From the NCBI GenBank assembly GCA_040222455.1, contig JAVKDD010000025.1, positions 124,001 through 188,000 of the forward strand: a stretch of 64,000 bases of DNA, read 5' to 3'. How positions within the stretch are numbered: the first letter of the stretch is position 1; each line of letters begins with the position of its first letter. Position numbers and translations under genes: made by a program. The notes below the pieces were generated by a model. The model did not search any database. It was given only the letters and a program-made list of their open reading frames with translations, and had not been told where the DNA came from. Source of the stretch: RHLJ01 sp040222455 (GTDB lineage: Bacteria; Bacteroidota; Rhodothermia; Balneolales; Balneolaceae). Of this stretch, positions 44,388-52,762 are shown one piece after another.

Positions 44388-45143
44388 CTAGAATACATTC
44401 GTATAAAGAATGAAGGCTCCCATTCCTATTAAAAAAACACCAAAACCTTTTTTGAGAGATTTTTGAGGTACAATCTTACTTAATCTGCCTCCTACTAAAC
44501 TACCAATAATCCCAATTACCGTAAAGATAGCTAGTAGTTCCCAGTCTATGTTTAGTTTTTCAGCACGAAGAACATCCAGATATTTATAAAAGCCTAAAAA
44601 GCTTTTTGCAGCTATAATGGCTAGACTCGTTCCAATAGCAATGCGCATGTTCAAGCCCCCAAAAAGTACAAGAGCAGGAATAATCAAAAATCCGCCACCA
44701 ACTCCAACTAATCCTGTTACCACGCCTACTATTAAGCCTTCAGCAATTAAAACATATCGAGGAGCTGAGTACCCTTTTTCTTTTTTAAGTTTGGGATTGT
44801 CCTTCACCATTAAAAATGCAGCTAGAAGCATCACCACTCCAAAAATAATCAATTGGGTAGTTCCAGAAATGAATTCAGAAATTGATGCTCCACCATAAGT
44901 TCCAGCCATGCCAGGAATCCCAAACCAAAGTACACTTTTCCAATCTATCTCTTTCCGATAAGCATATGGAATCATCCCAAACAAACTTATAGATGCAACA
45001 ATACCTAGTGATTCAGCAATGGCTACTTTCTCGGGTTGATCAACCAGGTAAATTAAAATTGGCACCGTTAGAATGGATCCTCCTGACCCTAACAGGCCAA
45101 GAGAAATCCCAATTACCAATGCTCCAACCCATGCCCAAAACAT
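44388..45143 (-). CDS. TauE/SafE-family sulfite exporter
   Basis: 251 residues, about eight membrane segments arranged as an inverted duplication. Family motifs are LLGSGGSILTVPILIYL near residue 18 and VGVGGGFLIIPALVLFG in the second half. The start ATG shares one base with the stop of the MBL-rhodanese gene (TAATG). In this setting it most likely exports sulfite or another sulfur anion made by persulfide oxidation. Confidence 0.88.
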   Translation of the reverse strand: MFWAWVGALVIGISLGLLGSGGSILTVPILIYLVDQPEKVAIAESLGIVASISLFGMIPYAYRKEIDWKSVLWFGIPGMAGTYGGASISEFISGTTQLIIFGVVMLLAAFLMVKDNPKLKKEKGYSAPRYVLIAEGLIVGVVTGLVGVGGGFLIIPALVLFGGLNMRIAIGTSLAIIAAKSFLGFYKYLDVLRAEKLNIDWELLAIFTVIGIIGSLVGGRLSKIVPQKSLKKGFGVFLIGMGAFILYTNVF

Positions 45144-46555
45144 TACTTAACCTCAGCTAGATATTGGTTACTTTTAAGCCATGGCTCCACTTTATCATCA
45201 ATAAATTTTACTGTGTATCCTTTGTTCTCTAATAAAGCGGATGCAAAAGATGCACGATTTCCAGATTTACAATGAACTAAAACCGGCTTTTGTTTTGGTA
45301 CTTCGTCAATCTTATCTAACAATCGAGTATGTGATATATTAAGTGCTTCAGGATGATGTCCCTCATCAAACTCTGATTTTTTACGAGCATCTAATAAAGT
45401 AACTCCGCCTTTTGCAATTAATTCATCAGCAATTTTGAAATTAATTGTATCAGTAGAAACTAGCTCTGTATCAGCCAATTCTGAAGGGAAAACAAAGCCA
45501 ATAATATTATCAAGTCCGATTCTGATTAAATCTAATACCGCTTCTTCAACTTGATCCTCTTCGATGATTAGATATATATCCTGATCTTCGGTTACATAAG
45601 AACCTACAATTGTACTAAAGTCTTTATTGAGTGTTGCTAACAAAGAACCTTTTAAATGACCACTCATAAATTCGTTACGCTTTCGAGTATCAACGATCAC
45701 ACTGTTTTTGCTTTCCGCTTTATTGACTATTTCAGACACACTCATTTTACTAGGATTTGGAAATTTTCCCAATACTTTAGGTCCAAGCTTATTATCTCTT
45801 TTCATTCGAGCAAAATAAAGAGGTGGCTCAGGTTGCCCGTCTAAGATGAAATCCACAAAACTTTGTTCAGTTATTGCTGAACGTATCGAGGTATTAAATT
45901 TCTGTTCATAACCAACTGTCGATTTTGGAACAGCGCCAAGAGCTTTTCCACATGCACTTCCAGCACCATGTCCCGGCCAAAGTTGAAGGTACTCTGGCAT
46001 TTCTTTGAATTTCTCCAACGATTTGTACAGTGTTCTTGCTGAACCTTCCATCGCTCCAACTTGTCCGGCTGCAGTTTCCAATAAATCAGGTCGACCAACA
46101 TCTCCAACAAATACAAAATCACCTGAAAGAATACCCATTGGTTGATCTGTTGCTGCACCATCTGTTACTAGATAACTTACATGTTCTGGTGTATGTCCTG
46201 GACTGTAAACGGTATTAAACTTTATATTACCAATGCTAAACTCATCGCCATCTTTTAAGAGCTGATAATTATAATCACTTCCAATCAACCATTCATATTT
46301 CCAGTCTTTATCTCCTTCATCAGAAGCGTATACTTTTATGCCTTGTTCTGCGAATTCTCTCAAACCCGAAAGATAATCAGCATGAATATGGGTTTCAGCA
46401 GCTGCAATAATTTTTAAGTTATGTTTTGCAGCCAGTTCCTTGTATCGATCGATATCTCTCATAGGATCAACTACAATTGCTTCGCCACTACGTTGGCATC
46501 CAATTAAGTATGCATATTGTGCTAGTTTCTCTTCAAATATTTGCTCAAAAAACAT
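45143..46555 (-). CDS. MBL-fold persulfide dioxygenase-like enzyme with two rhodanese domains
   Basis: 470 residues. The N-terminal metallo-beta-lactamase domain (1-235) has H56, H58 and D60 (ETHIHAD), YSPGHTPEHVSYL, GDFVFVGDVGRPDLL and WPGHG, typical of ETHE1/CstB-like persulfide dioxygenases. Two rhodanese domains follow. The first (about 270-350) lacks an active-site Cys at the loop where one is expected; the second has Cys429 in VLVHCKSGNRA. It likely oxidises persulfide to sulfite or thiosulfate. It sits between sulfur transport genes in one operon. Confidence 0.87.
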   Translation of the reverse strand: MFFEQIFEEKLAQYAYLIGCQRSGEAIVVDPMRDIDRYKELAAKHNLKIIAAAETHIHADYLSGLREFAEQGIKVYASDEGDKDWKYEWLIGSDYNYQLLKDGDEFSIGNIKFNTVYSPGHTPEHVSYLVTDGAATDQPMGILSGDFVFVGDVGRPDLLETAAGQVGAMEGSARTLYKSLEKFKEMPEYLQLWPGHGAGSACGKALGAVPKSTVGYEQKFNTSIRSAITEQSFVDFILDGQPEPPLYFARMKRDNKLGPKVLGKFPNPSKMSVSEIVNKAESKNSVIVDTRKRNEFMSGHLKGSLLATLNKDFSTIVGSYVTEDQDIYLIIEEDQVEEAVLDLIRIGLDNIIGFVFPSELADTELVSTDTINFKIADELIAKGGVTLLDARKKSEFDEGHHPEALNISHTRLLDKIDEVPKQKPVLVHCKSGNRASFASALLENKGYTVKFIDDKVEPWLKSNQYLAEVK

Positions 46556-46582
46556 CTGTTATCTCTTTTAATTCTTATTTAA

Positions 46583-46990
46583 TTAGTGAGGCAATTTAGA
46601 TTGTAGTATTCCATAGGTACCGGCCCCCACAATTGCCGCGATTAATGGAACAATAAAAATCAGATATCCACTTCCAATTAGTGCATAAAGTGGTCCGGGA
46701 CAAGCCCCGACCAACGCCCAACCTAAGCCAAATAATGAGCCTCCAATAATATAGCGTTTAGTTAGGCTATTGTCTTTAAGTTTGATGGATATTTCATTCC
46801 CAGAGGTATCTTTAATGTTAAATTTTTTGATCAACATTGTTCCTATTAATCCTACAATTACTGCAGAACCGATAACTCCATACATGTGTATAGAATCAAA
46901 TAAAAACATCTCTTGAATTCTAAACCAAGATACTACTTCTGATTTAATTAGAATGAATCCGAATATTAGGCCTGCTATTATAAATCTCAT
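46583..46990 (-). CDS. YeeE/YedE-type sulfur transporter, C-terminal half protein
   Basis: 135 residues, four membrane segments. The signature GACPGPLYALIGSGY holds the conserved cysteine used by TsuA-type transporters to relay thiosulfate. The protein corresponds to one half of the longer YeeE fold; the other half is the adjacent upstream gene, 10 bp away. Together they should import thiosulfate or another sulfane-sulfur compound. The PmpAB arrangement is known from other bacteria. Confidence 0.85.
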   Translation of the reverse strand: MRFIIAGLIFGFILIKSEVVSWFRIQEMFLFDSIHMYGVIGSAVIVGLIGTMLIKKFNIKDTSGNEISIKLKDNSLTKRYIIGGSLFGLGWALVGACPGPLYALIGSGYLIFIVPLIAAIVGAGTYGILQSKLPH

Positions 46991-47000
46991 GATAAACCTC

Positions 47001-47564
47001 TTAGTTTAATAAGCTTGGGAGAATGAAATAGGTCGATAAAATTCCACCTATAAAAAAACCAATTACTGCAATTAATGACGCTTTCTGAAGGGTTGCTAAC
47101 CCAGTAATTGCATGTCCAGAAGTACAACCTCCCGCATATCTTGTTCCGAATCCAATTAAAAAGCCGCCCACAATCAAAATCAAAAATCCTGGCAAGGTCG
47201 CAAGATTCTCCCAATTAAAAACTTCTACCGGCACAAATCCGTTGAAATTAGTAATGCCATTTTCTTGAAGTGTTGTTACAGTTTTAGAAGATAGATCGAT
47301 TACATAATCTTCTGGTATAAAAAATGCGGCCAAAACCCCTCCAAGTAAAATCCCTAGGGAAAGTTGTAAATGCCATTTCCCCTTTTTCCACCAATCATAA
47401 TTGAAATAAGTAAATTTCTTGGGTAACACAGCTGCACATACATGTTCAAAGCTTGATGAAATTCCAAATGTTTTGTTGCCAACAATCAGTAATAATGGAA
47501 GCGTTAATCCTATAAGTGGACCAGCTATATACCATGGTATCGGTTGTAATAGTAATTCGTACAT
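47001..47564 (-). CDS. YeeE/YedE-type sulfur transporter, N-terminal half protein
   Basis: 187 residues with about five membrane segments. The motif GTRYAGGCTSGHAITGLA includes the conserved Cys of the YeeE family. It begins the minus-strand operon YeeE-YeeE-MBL/rhodanese-TauE. The start at 47564 is 101 bp from the divergent GntR gene, with a 28-bp palindrome between. Confidence 0.87.
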   Translation of the reverse strand: MYELLLQPIPWYIAGPLIGLTLPLLLIVGNKTFGISSSFEHVCAAVLPKKFTYFNYDWWKKGKWHLQLSLGILLGGVLAAFFIPEDYVIDLSSKTVTTLQENGITNFNGFVPVEVFNWENLATLPGFLILIVGGFLIGFGTRYAGGCTSGHAITGLATLQKASLIAVIGFFIGGILSTYFILPSLLN

Positions 47565-47616
47565 TTTCCTTTTTTCTTAGAATAATTTTACTGGTGATAG
47601 AGTAAGAGTTTTTGTA

Positions 47617-47644
47617 AACTTGTTACAACATGTTATAACAAGTT
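47617..47644. promoter_or_regulatory. 28-bp palindromic operator between GntR gene and sulfur operon
   Basis: The outer arms AACTTGTTA (47617-47625) and TAACAAGTT (47636-47644) are exact reverse complements. The central AACATGTT (47627-47634) is itself palindromic about the same axis at 47630/47631. Only one base pair (47626/47635) breaks full symmetry. It lies 20 bp upstream of the GntR start, in the shared divergent promoter region, as expected for an autoregulating GntR protein. Confidence 0.7.
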
Positions 47645-47664
47645 AATCGTATTTAAAATTTTAT

Positions 47665-48453
47665 ATGATAGCAAAAAGCAGCCCAAGACATCAACAAATT
47701 ACTGAGCATTTAAGATCTGACATTAAGAATAATGAGTTTCTTCCAGGAGATAAACTACCTTCAGAAAAAAGACTTTGTGAGTATTTTGATGTGAGTAGAA
47801 TTACGGTTCGACAAGCGTTAAAAGCTTTAGAAAATGAAGGTCTAATTTTTAAAAAGCAGGGTTTAGGTGCTTTTGTTAGTGATGAAAAAGATAATCAAGC
47901 ATTGGTTCATCTAACCGATTTTTCAGAAGATATGCGAAGGGCAGGCTATAAAAGCTCTTCTAAGCTAATCCGCTTCAAAAAAGTTGCCCCTGTAGTTGAA
48001 ATTAATACCATTTTAGAGTTACCACCTACCTCCTCACTTATTAGAATCGATCGGGTTAGGTTAGGCAACGACAAGCCTGTAGCATTCGATATAACCTGGC
48101 TTCCTGGAAGTTATGGACAGTTATTACTTGACGAGGATTTAACAAATAAAACTATTTATGAAATCCTAGAGGATACTTATTCAATTCCCATCTCCGCTGG
48201 TAAATATAAATTTACAGCTATTGTAGCCGACGAAAATATAGCCAAGCATTTAAAAATTGATGTTGGTAGCCCCATTTTTGAAATCGATAGATGTTCACGA
48301 ACTACCGCTGGTAAAAAAGTGTATTTTCAGAAGCGGTACAACAACCCGGAATATATTACGTACGAGATCGAGTTGTTTCGGGGGGATGATTTTAGTGAAT
48401 CCTGTAAAGATGGACTACCACTAAAAGAGTTTGTACCAAAATTTAATTTTTAG
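47665..48453 (+). CDS. GntR-family regulator with UTRA domain (HutC subfamily)
   Basis: 262 residues. A winged helix occupies about 10-75 (LPSEKRLCEYFDVSRITVRQALKALE is split by the recognition helix). A UTRA ligand domain spans about 95-245 (LELPPTSSLIRIDRVRL, GSPIFEIDRCSRTT). Three cysteines (C38 in the DNA-binding domain, C210 and C247 in the UTRA domain) could permit thiol sensing. It is divergent from the sulfur operon and presumably controls it and itself through the palindrome at 47617-47644. The effector is unknown. Confidence 0.9.
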   Translation: MIAKSSPRHQQITEHLRSDIKNNEFLPGDKLPSEKRLCEYFDVSRITVRQALKALENEGLIFKKQGLGAFVSDEKDNQALVHLTDFSEDMRRAGYKSSSKLIRFKKVAPVVEINTILELPPTSSLIRIDRVRLGNDKPVAFDITWLPGSYGQLLLDEDLTNKTIYEILEDTYSIPISAGKYKFTAIVADENIAKHLKIDVGSPIFEIDRCSRTTAGKKVYFQKRYNNPEYITYEIELFRGDDFSESCKDGLPLKEFVPKFNF

Positions 48454-48519
48454 GATGTTAACCAACTATAAATTTCAGATATTTAATACGTTAAACCAAA
48501 TAAATAAATAGATAATTCT

Positions 48520-50028
48520 ATGAGAGTACGCATAAAACATTTTGGCATTTTCTGTCTTATTGGCTTCATGGCTTTTACCACACAAATAGGCCAAGCTCAG
48601 AACCTTAAAGAATTCGAAGAAAAAGTAACCGAGTTTACACTCGATAATGGCTTGCACTTCATAATTATTGAACGGCATGATGCACCAGTTGTTAGTTTTT
48701 ATACCCAAGTAAAAGTTGGTGGTATTGATGAGCCTATTGGTAATACTGGCATTGCTCATATTTTTGAACACCTCGCTTTTAAAGGTGATCATTATGTTGG
48801 TACTACTGATTGGGAAGCTGAAAAAAAGGTGATAGATAAAATGGATGAAGTATATAAAGCATGGCTTTACGAGTCCTATGAGGCTAATCCAGATACCGTT
48901 TTTATGGCTGAAAAATGGGCTGAATTCCAGGAACTTCAGGAAGAGGCAAAAACCTTCGTAAAGAACAATGAATTCTCTCAAATTGTTGATCGAAATGGTG
49001 GCACAGGTATGAACGCCAGTACTCGGTGGGATTTTACCGACTACTTCTACAGTCTTCCTTCAAACAAAGTAGAGCTTTGGTTTGCTTTAGAAGCGGGCAG
49101 ATTCATGCAACCAACCTACCGAGAATTTTATGTTGAAAAAGAAGTGGTTCGTGAAGAGCGCCGAATGAGGACTGATTCGAATCCTTTTGGGCGATTAGTT
49201 GAAGAATTTATGGCGACAGCTTTTGCTGCGCATCCTTATGGGCGCCCAATTGTTGGTTGGAATTCTGATATAACTGCATCTACCATTGAAGATGCCCATG
49301 AGTTTTATGAGAAATATTATGTTCCATCAAATATAACTTTTGGAATTGCTGGGGATGTAGATCCTGACCAAATGAAAAAATTCGCAGAAGATTATTTCGG
49401 TGATATGAGAGGTAAAGGTAAAGTTGCTCCTCCTGTTACTACTATTGAGCCTGAACAACGAGGAGAACGCAGAGTAGTTCTAGAAGGAAATTCACAACCT
49501 CTTATGATGATAGGTTATCATACTGTTTCCTCAACTCATCCCGACTATGAACCATTGATTTTACTTGGGAGAGTTCTAAGCTCTGGAAGAACTTCTACTT
49601 TATATAAAAAACTAGTAGAAGAAGAACAGTCTGTACTACAAATTCAAAATTTTGAAGGGATTCCAGGAACAAGATATCCTGGACTCTTTTTATCCTTGGT
49701 AGTTCCTAATGCTGGTGTAAATTTGGATAGTTTGGAACAATCTATTTATACAGAATTTGATGCAGTTAAAGAAGGTGCTATTGAGCAAGAACAATTAGAT
49801 AGAGTTCGAACTAATCTTAGAGCAAGTATTATAAGATCGTTAGCTAACAATGCTGGATTAGCCTCTTACTTTGTAACAACTCATGTTGAACAAGGAAGTT
49901 GGAAAGATGTATTCAATCAACTGGATCGATACGAAGCCGTAACTCTTGAAGACCTTCAAAGGGTCGCAAATACTTATCTGAACAAGAAAAACAGAACGGT
50001 AGGTTTAACGGTTAAAACCGACTCTTAA
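48520..50028 (+). CDS. Secreted M16 zinc peptidase (active subunit)
   Basis: 502 residues with a signal peptide ending GQAQ. The inverted zinc motif HxxEH is H80-IF-E83-H84 in AHIFEHLAFKG, and a distal glutamate lies in EKEVVREERRMR. The domain order matches the pitrilysin/processing peptidase type, ending NKKNRTVGLTVK. It lies 31 bp upstream of a second M16 gene that lacks the zinc motif, so the two should form a heterodimer in the periplasm. Confidence 0.92.
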   Translation: MRVRIKHFGIFCLIGFMAFTTQIGQAQNLKEFEEKVTEFTLDNGLHFIIIERHDAPVVSFYTQVKVGGIDEPIGNTGIAHIFEHLAFKGDHYVGTTDWEAEKKVIDKMDEVYKAWLYESYEANPDTVFMAEKWAEFQELQEEAKTFVKNNEFSQIVDRNGGTGMNASTRWDFTDYFYSLPSNKVELWFALEAGRFMQPTYREFYVEKEVVREERRMRTDSNPFGRLVEEFMATAFAAHPYGRPIVGWNSDITASTIEDAHEFYEKYYVPSNITFGIAGDVDPDQMKKFAEDYFGDMRGKGKVAPPVTTIEPEQRGERRVVLEGNSQPLMMIGYHTVSSTHPDYEPLILLGRVLSSGRTSTLYKKLVEEEQSVLQIQNFEGIPGTRYPGLFLSLVVPNAGVNLDSLEQSIYTEFDAVKEGAIEQEQLDRVRTNLRASIIRSLANNAGLASYFVTTHVEQGSWKDVFNQLDRYEAVTLEDLQRVANTYLNKKNRTVGLTVKTDS

Positions 50029-50059
50029 TTACCATTTTTAAATGCAAAACGAGATTACT

Positions 50060-52123
50060 ATGAAACGCACTATTTTATTTTTATTTATGATATTGCTATC
50101 GGTTTCAGCGATGGCACAAAAACGTTATGATCAAATTAAATACCCTGAGCTTAACGACTTCGAAAAAGCTAATGTCGAAGAATTCACACTAGATAATGGG
50201 ATTACTTTCTATTTAGTTGAAGACAAAGAACTACCTCTTATTCGAATTAATGCGACGGTAAAAACCGGTGGCTTACTTGAACCTATGGATAAAACAGGTC
50301 TTGCTGGGTTAACGGGACAGGTAATGAGAGAAGGTGGTTCAGTTAATTATCCAGACGATGAATTAAATCTACTTCTAGAAGATAAAGCAGCTTTTATGAG
50401 TACTTTTATCGGATTTGGATCTGGAGGGGCTAGTATGAATATCTTAAAAGAAGATTTTGAAGAACTTCTTCCGGTGTTTGTTGATTTAGTTCAGAATCCG
50501 GCTTTCCCAGAAGATAAAATTGAGCTTGCTAAAACACAGGCCAAATCAAACATTTCACGAAGAAATGATGATCAACAAGGAATTGCTGTACGGGAATTCC
50601 AAAAGTTAATTTATGGTGAGAATTCACCCTATACCACTCAAAGAGAATATGCTACTATTGAGTCCATTACACGGGATGACATGATTGAATTTCACAAACA
50701 AGCGTTTGTAGGAAATAATATGATGATAGGAGTAATAGGAGATTTCGACACAAGTGAAATGAAACGTAAACTTGAAGATGCTTTTGGAAGTTTGAAAGCT
50801 GGCTCAACAACGAATCTACTATATCCTGAAGTTAACTACGAGTATCCATCTACTGTAAATCTAGTAGATAAATCAGATGTGAATCAAAGCTTTATCTTGG
50901 TGGGGCATGTTGGTGGATTACGCGAAAATCCTGATTATGCAGCTCTGCAATTAATGAATGAAATTTTAAGTGGTGGGTTTTCCGGAAGACTTACGCAGAG
51001 CGTTCGTTCTGACTTAGGTCTCGCTTATGCTGTTTTTGGAGCATATTCTAGCAATATCAACTATCCAGGGTTTTTCTACGTTGGTGTAATGACCAAAAGC
51101 TCAACTACTGCTGAAGCAATTGATGCAATGATGGTTGAAGTTAAAAAGCTTCAGGATACTGCAGTTCCATCAGAAGAACTTAACGAAGCAAAAGACCGTT
51201 TCTTAAATTCACTTGTCTTTAGATATGACAGTAAGAACAAAATTCTAAGCGAACGAATTAATAACGAGTATAATGGACTTCCTCAAGACTACTTTGATCA
51301 ATATGTAGAACAACTAAGAAAAGTTAGTTCTGCAGATATCCAACGAGTTGCAAAACAGTATTTAAAGCCCGAGACAGTTCAAATTCTGGTAGTAGGAAAT
51401 GCTGCTGAAATTGGCGATCAACTAGATAAGTACGGAGATGTAAACAACATTGATATTTCAATCCCACTTCCTGAATCAAATGAAGAAGTGGTTACGGGTG
51501 ATGCAGCAGAAGGTTCTACCATGCTCAAAAAAATGGCTGAAGCTATTAATCCTGATGGCAAAGAAGTAGTTACTTTAACTTCAAAATCTGCCGTATCTCA
51601 AATTACTCCAATGGGAAATGTAGACATCCAAAATTCATCTACTGTAAACTATAAAGAACTAAGTATGGTAGCTGAATTACAAACTCCTCAAGGAAATTTA
51701 ACTATGGAATTGAAGAACGGAGCTGGCGTAATGAAAATGATGGGTCAAGAACAACCGCTTCCGCCTGCTATGACTAATCCAATGATTAACGAGATTAAGT
51801 ACAGCTATGTGAATATTGCTTCCAACTATGCGTCTATGGAGGCTGAATATTTAGGAATGGAAGAAGTTAATGGTAAAAGTTATGCGGCACTTAAAGTCCT
51901 TAGTGAAAACCCAATAACTTTCCTTCTGGATCCTTCTACTGGGTTACCTTATATGGTTAAAAAGTCTGAGCTTAATCCTCAAACAGGTTCTTATGTAGCA
52001 ACTGAAACTATTTACTCAGACTGGCGCAATGTAGACGGCATCATGTATGCTTTTTCAACAGTAACATCTAGCGATGGACAAAAAGCTTCTGAGACAACTT
52101 TTGAGTCTGTTGTAGTAGAATAA
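50060..52123 (+). CDS. Secreted M16-family protein without zinc site, extended C-terminus
   Basis: 687 residues from the ATG at 50060, which begins the signal peptide (TILFLFMILLSVSAMAQ). Where HxxEH should be, the sequence is GLAGLTGQVMREGG, so it is proteolytically inactive. The later R/Y segment (RSDLGLAYAVFGAYSS) that helps bind substrate is present. After the two M16 halves a roughly 190-residue C-terminal domain begins around residue 490 (ITPMGNVDIQNSS, FLLDPSTGLPYMVKKS) with a LolA-like beta pattern. It is likely the partner of the preceding active peptidase. Confidence 0.88.
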   Translation: MKRTILFLFMILLSVSAMAQKRYDQIKYPELNDFEKANVEEFTLDNGITFYLVEDKELPLIRINATVKTGGLLEPMDKTGLAGLTGQVMREGGSVNYPDDELNLLLEDKAAFMSTFIGFGSGGASMNILKEDFEELLPVFVDLVQNPAFPEDKIELAKTQAKSNISRRNDDQQGIAVREFQKLIYGENSPYTTQREYATIESITRDDMIEFHKQAFVGNNMMIGVIGDFDTSEMKRKLEDAFGSLKAGSTTNLLYPEVNYEYPSTVNLVDKSDVNQSFILVGHVGGLRENPDYAALQLMNEILSGGFSGRLTQSVRSDLGLAYAVFGAYSSNINYPGFFYVGVMTKSSTTAEAIDAMMVEVKKLQDTAVPSEELNEAKDRFLNSLVFRYDSKNKILSERINNEYNGLPQDYFDQYVEQLRKVSSADIQRVAKQYLKPETVQILVVGNAAEIGDQLDKYGDVNNIDISIPLPESNEEVVTGDAAEGSTMLKKMAEAINPDGKEVVTLTSKSAVSQITPMGNVDIQNSSTVNYKELSMVAELQTPQGNLTMELKNGAGVMKMMGQEQPLPPAMTNPMINEIKYSYVNIASNYASMEAEYLGMEEVNGKSYAALKVLSENPITFLLDPSTGLPYMVKKSELNPQTGSYVATETIYSDWRNVDGIMYAFSTVTSSDGQKASETTFESVVVE

Positions 52124-52142
52124 CAACTCTCTATTTTTAATT

Positions 52143-52176
52143 AAAAAACCCGATATGTAGGTATCGGGTTTTTTTG
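52143..52176 (+). terminator. Terminator after the M16 pair
   Basis: AACCCGATA (52147-52155), loop TGTAGG, TATCGGGTT (52162-52170) with T-run to 52176. Confidence 0.85.
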
Positions 52177-52231
52177 TAGCCATTATAATTTCAAATTAGT
52201 ATATAGCTTAAAACTAAAATAGTTGTCAGAT

Positions 52232-52762
52232 ATGGAAACTTGGGAAAATGAGTACCCAAAAGCATCGGAGTACGCTCACTTTTATTCTACTTATGTTGAG
52301 CTTGTTGAAAAAACGAATATCATTCATACCTTAAATAAGCAAATGCACGAAGTATTCACTCTGATGAATACAGTACCTGGCAATAAAGCATATTTTAAAT
52401 ATGCGCCAGATAAATGGACGTTGAAAGAAGTTCTAGGTCATATGATTGAAACAGAACGTGTTTTCGCTTACCGAGCTCTTGCTATAAGCCGGGGTGACCA
52501 AAAAAGTTTACCGGGAATGGATCAGGATGAGTACATGATTAGTAATAATTATAATAATCGTACTCTCGCTAATTTATCTAACGAGTATTTAGCCGTTCGA
52601 GTAGCGACTATTCATCTTCTTAATAGTATGACAAAAGAGATGATTTCTAAAATCGGAGTTGCAAGTGGAACAGAGGTCTCAGTTCGTGCTCTTGCATTTA
52701 TTATTGCGGGCCATGACCAACACCATCTCACGATAATTAAGGAAAAATATCTTAGAAATTAA
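52232..52762 (+). CDS. DinB-family putative metal-dependent protein
   Basis: 176 residues from the ATG at 52232 (METWENEYPKASEY); an upstream TTG at 52223 is unlikely. It is a four-helix DinB fold with likely metal ligands in LGHMIETERVFAYRAL and IIAGHDQHHLTIIKEKY. Family members include thiol-transferases that use bacillithiol or other low-molecular-weight thiols, but the substrate here is unknown. The TAA overlaps the stop of the convergent glycosyltransferase gene (TTAA). Confidence 0.85.
   Translation: METWENEYPKASEYAHFYSTYVELVEKTNIIHTLNKQMHEVFTLMNTVPGNKAYFKYAPDKWTLKEVLGHMIETERVFAYRALAISRGDQKSLPGMDQDEYMISNNYNNRTLANLSNEYLAVRVATIHLLNSMTKEMISKIGVASGTEVSVRALAFIIAGHDQHHLTIIKEKYLRN

Noticed and set aside
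45871..46161. 96-codon minus-strand frame inside the MBL-rhodanese gene
   Set aside because: It lies in a different frame of a well-supported gene and its translation is Gln- and basic-rich without domain features.
46583..47564. The two YeeE genes as a frameshifted single gene
   Set aside because: Each has its own start and a conserved Cys motif, they are separated by 10 bp, and the two-protein form is known from other bacteria.
48475..48981. 168-codon minus-strand frame opposite the first M16 gene
   Set aside because: Shadow of the peptidase coding sequence; composition is Phe/Ile-rich and has no recognised domain.
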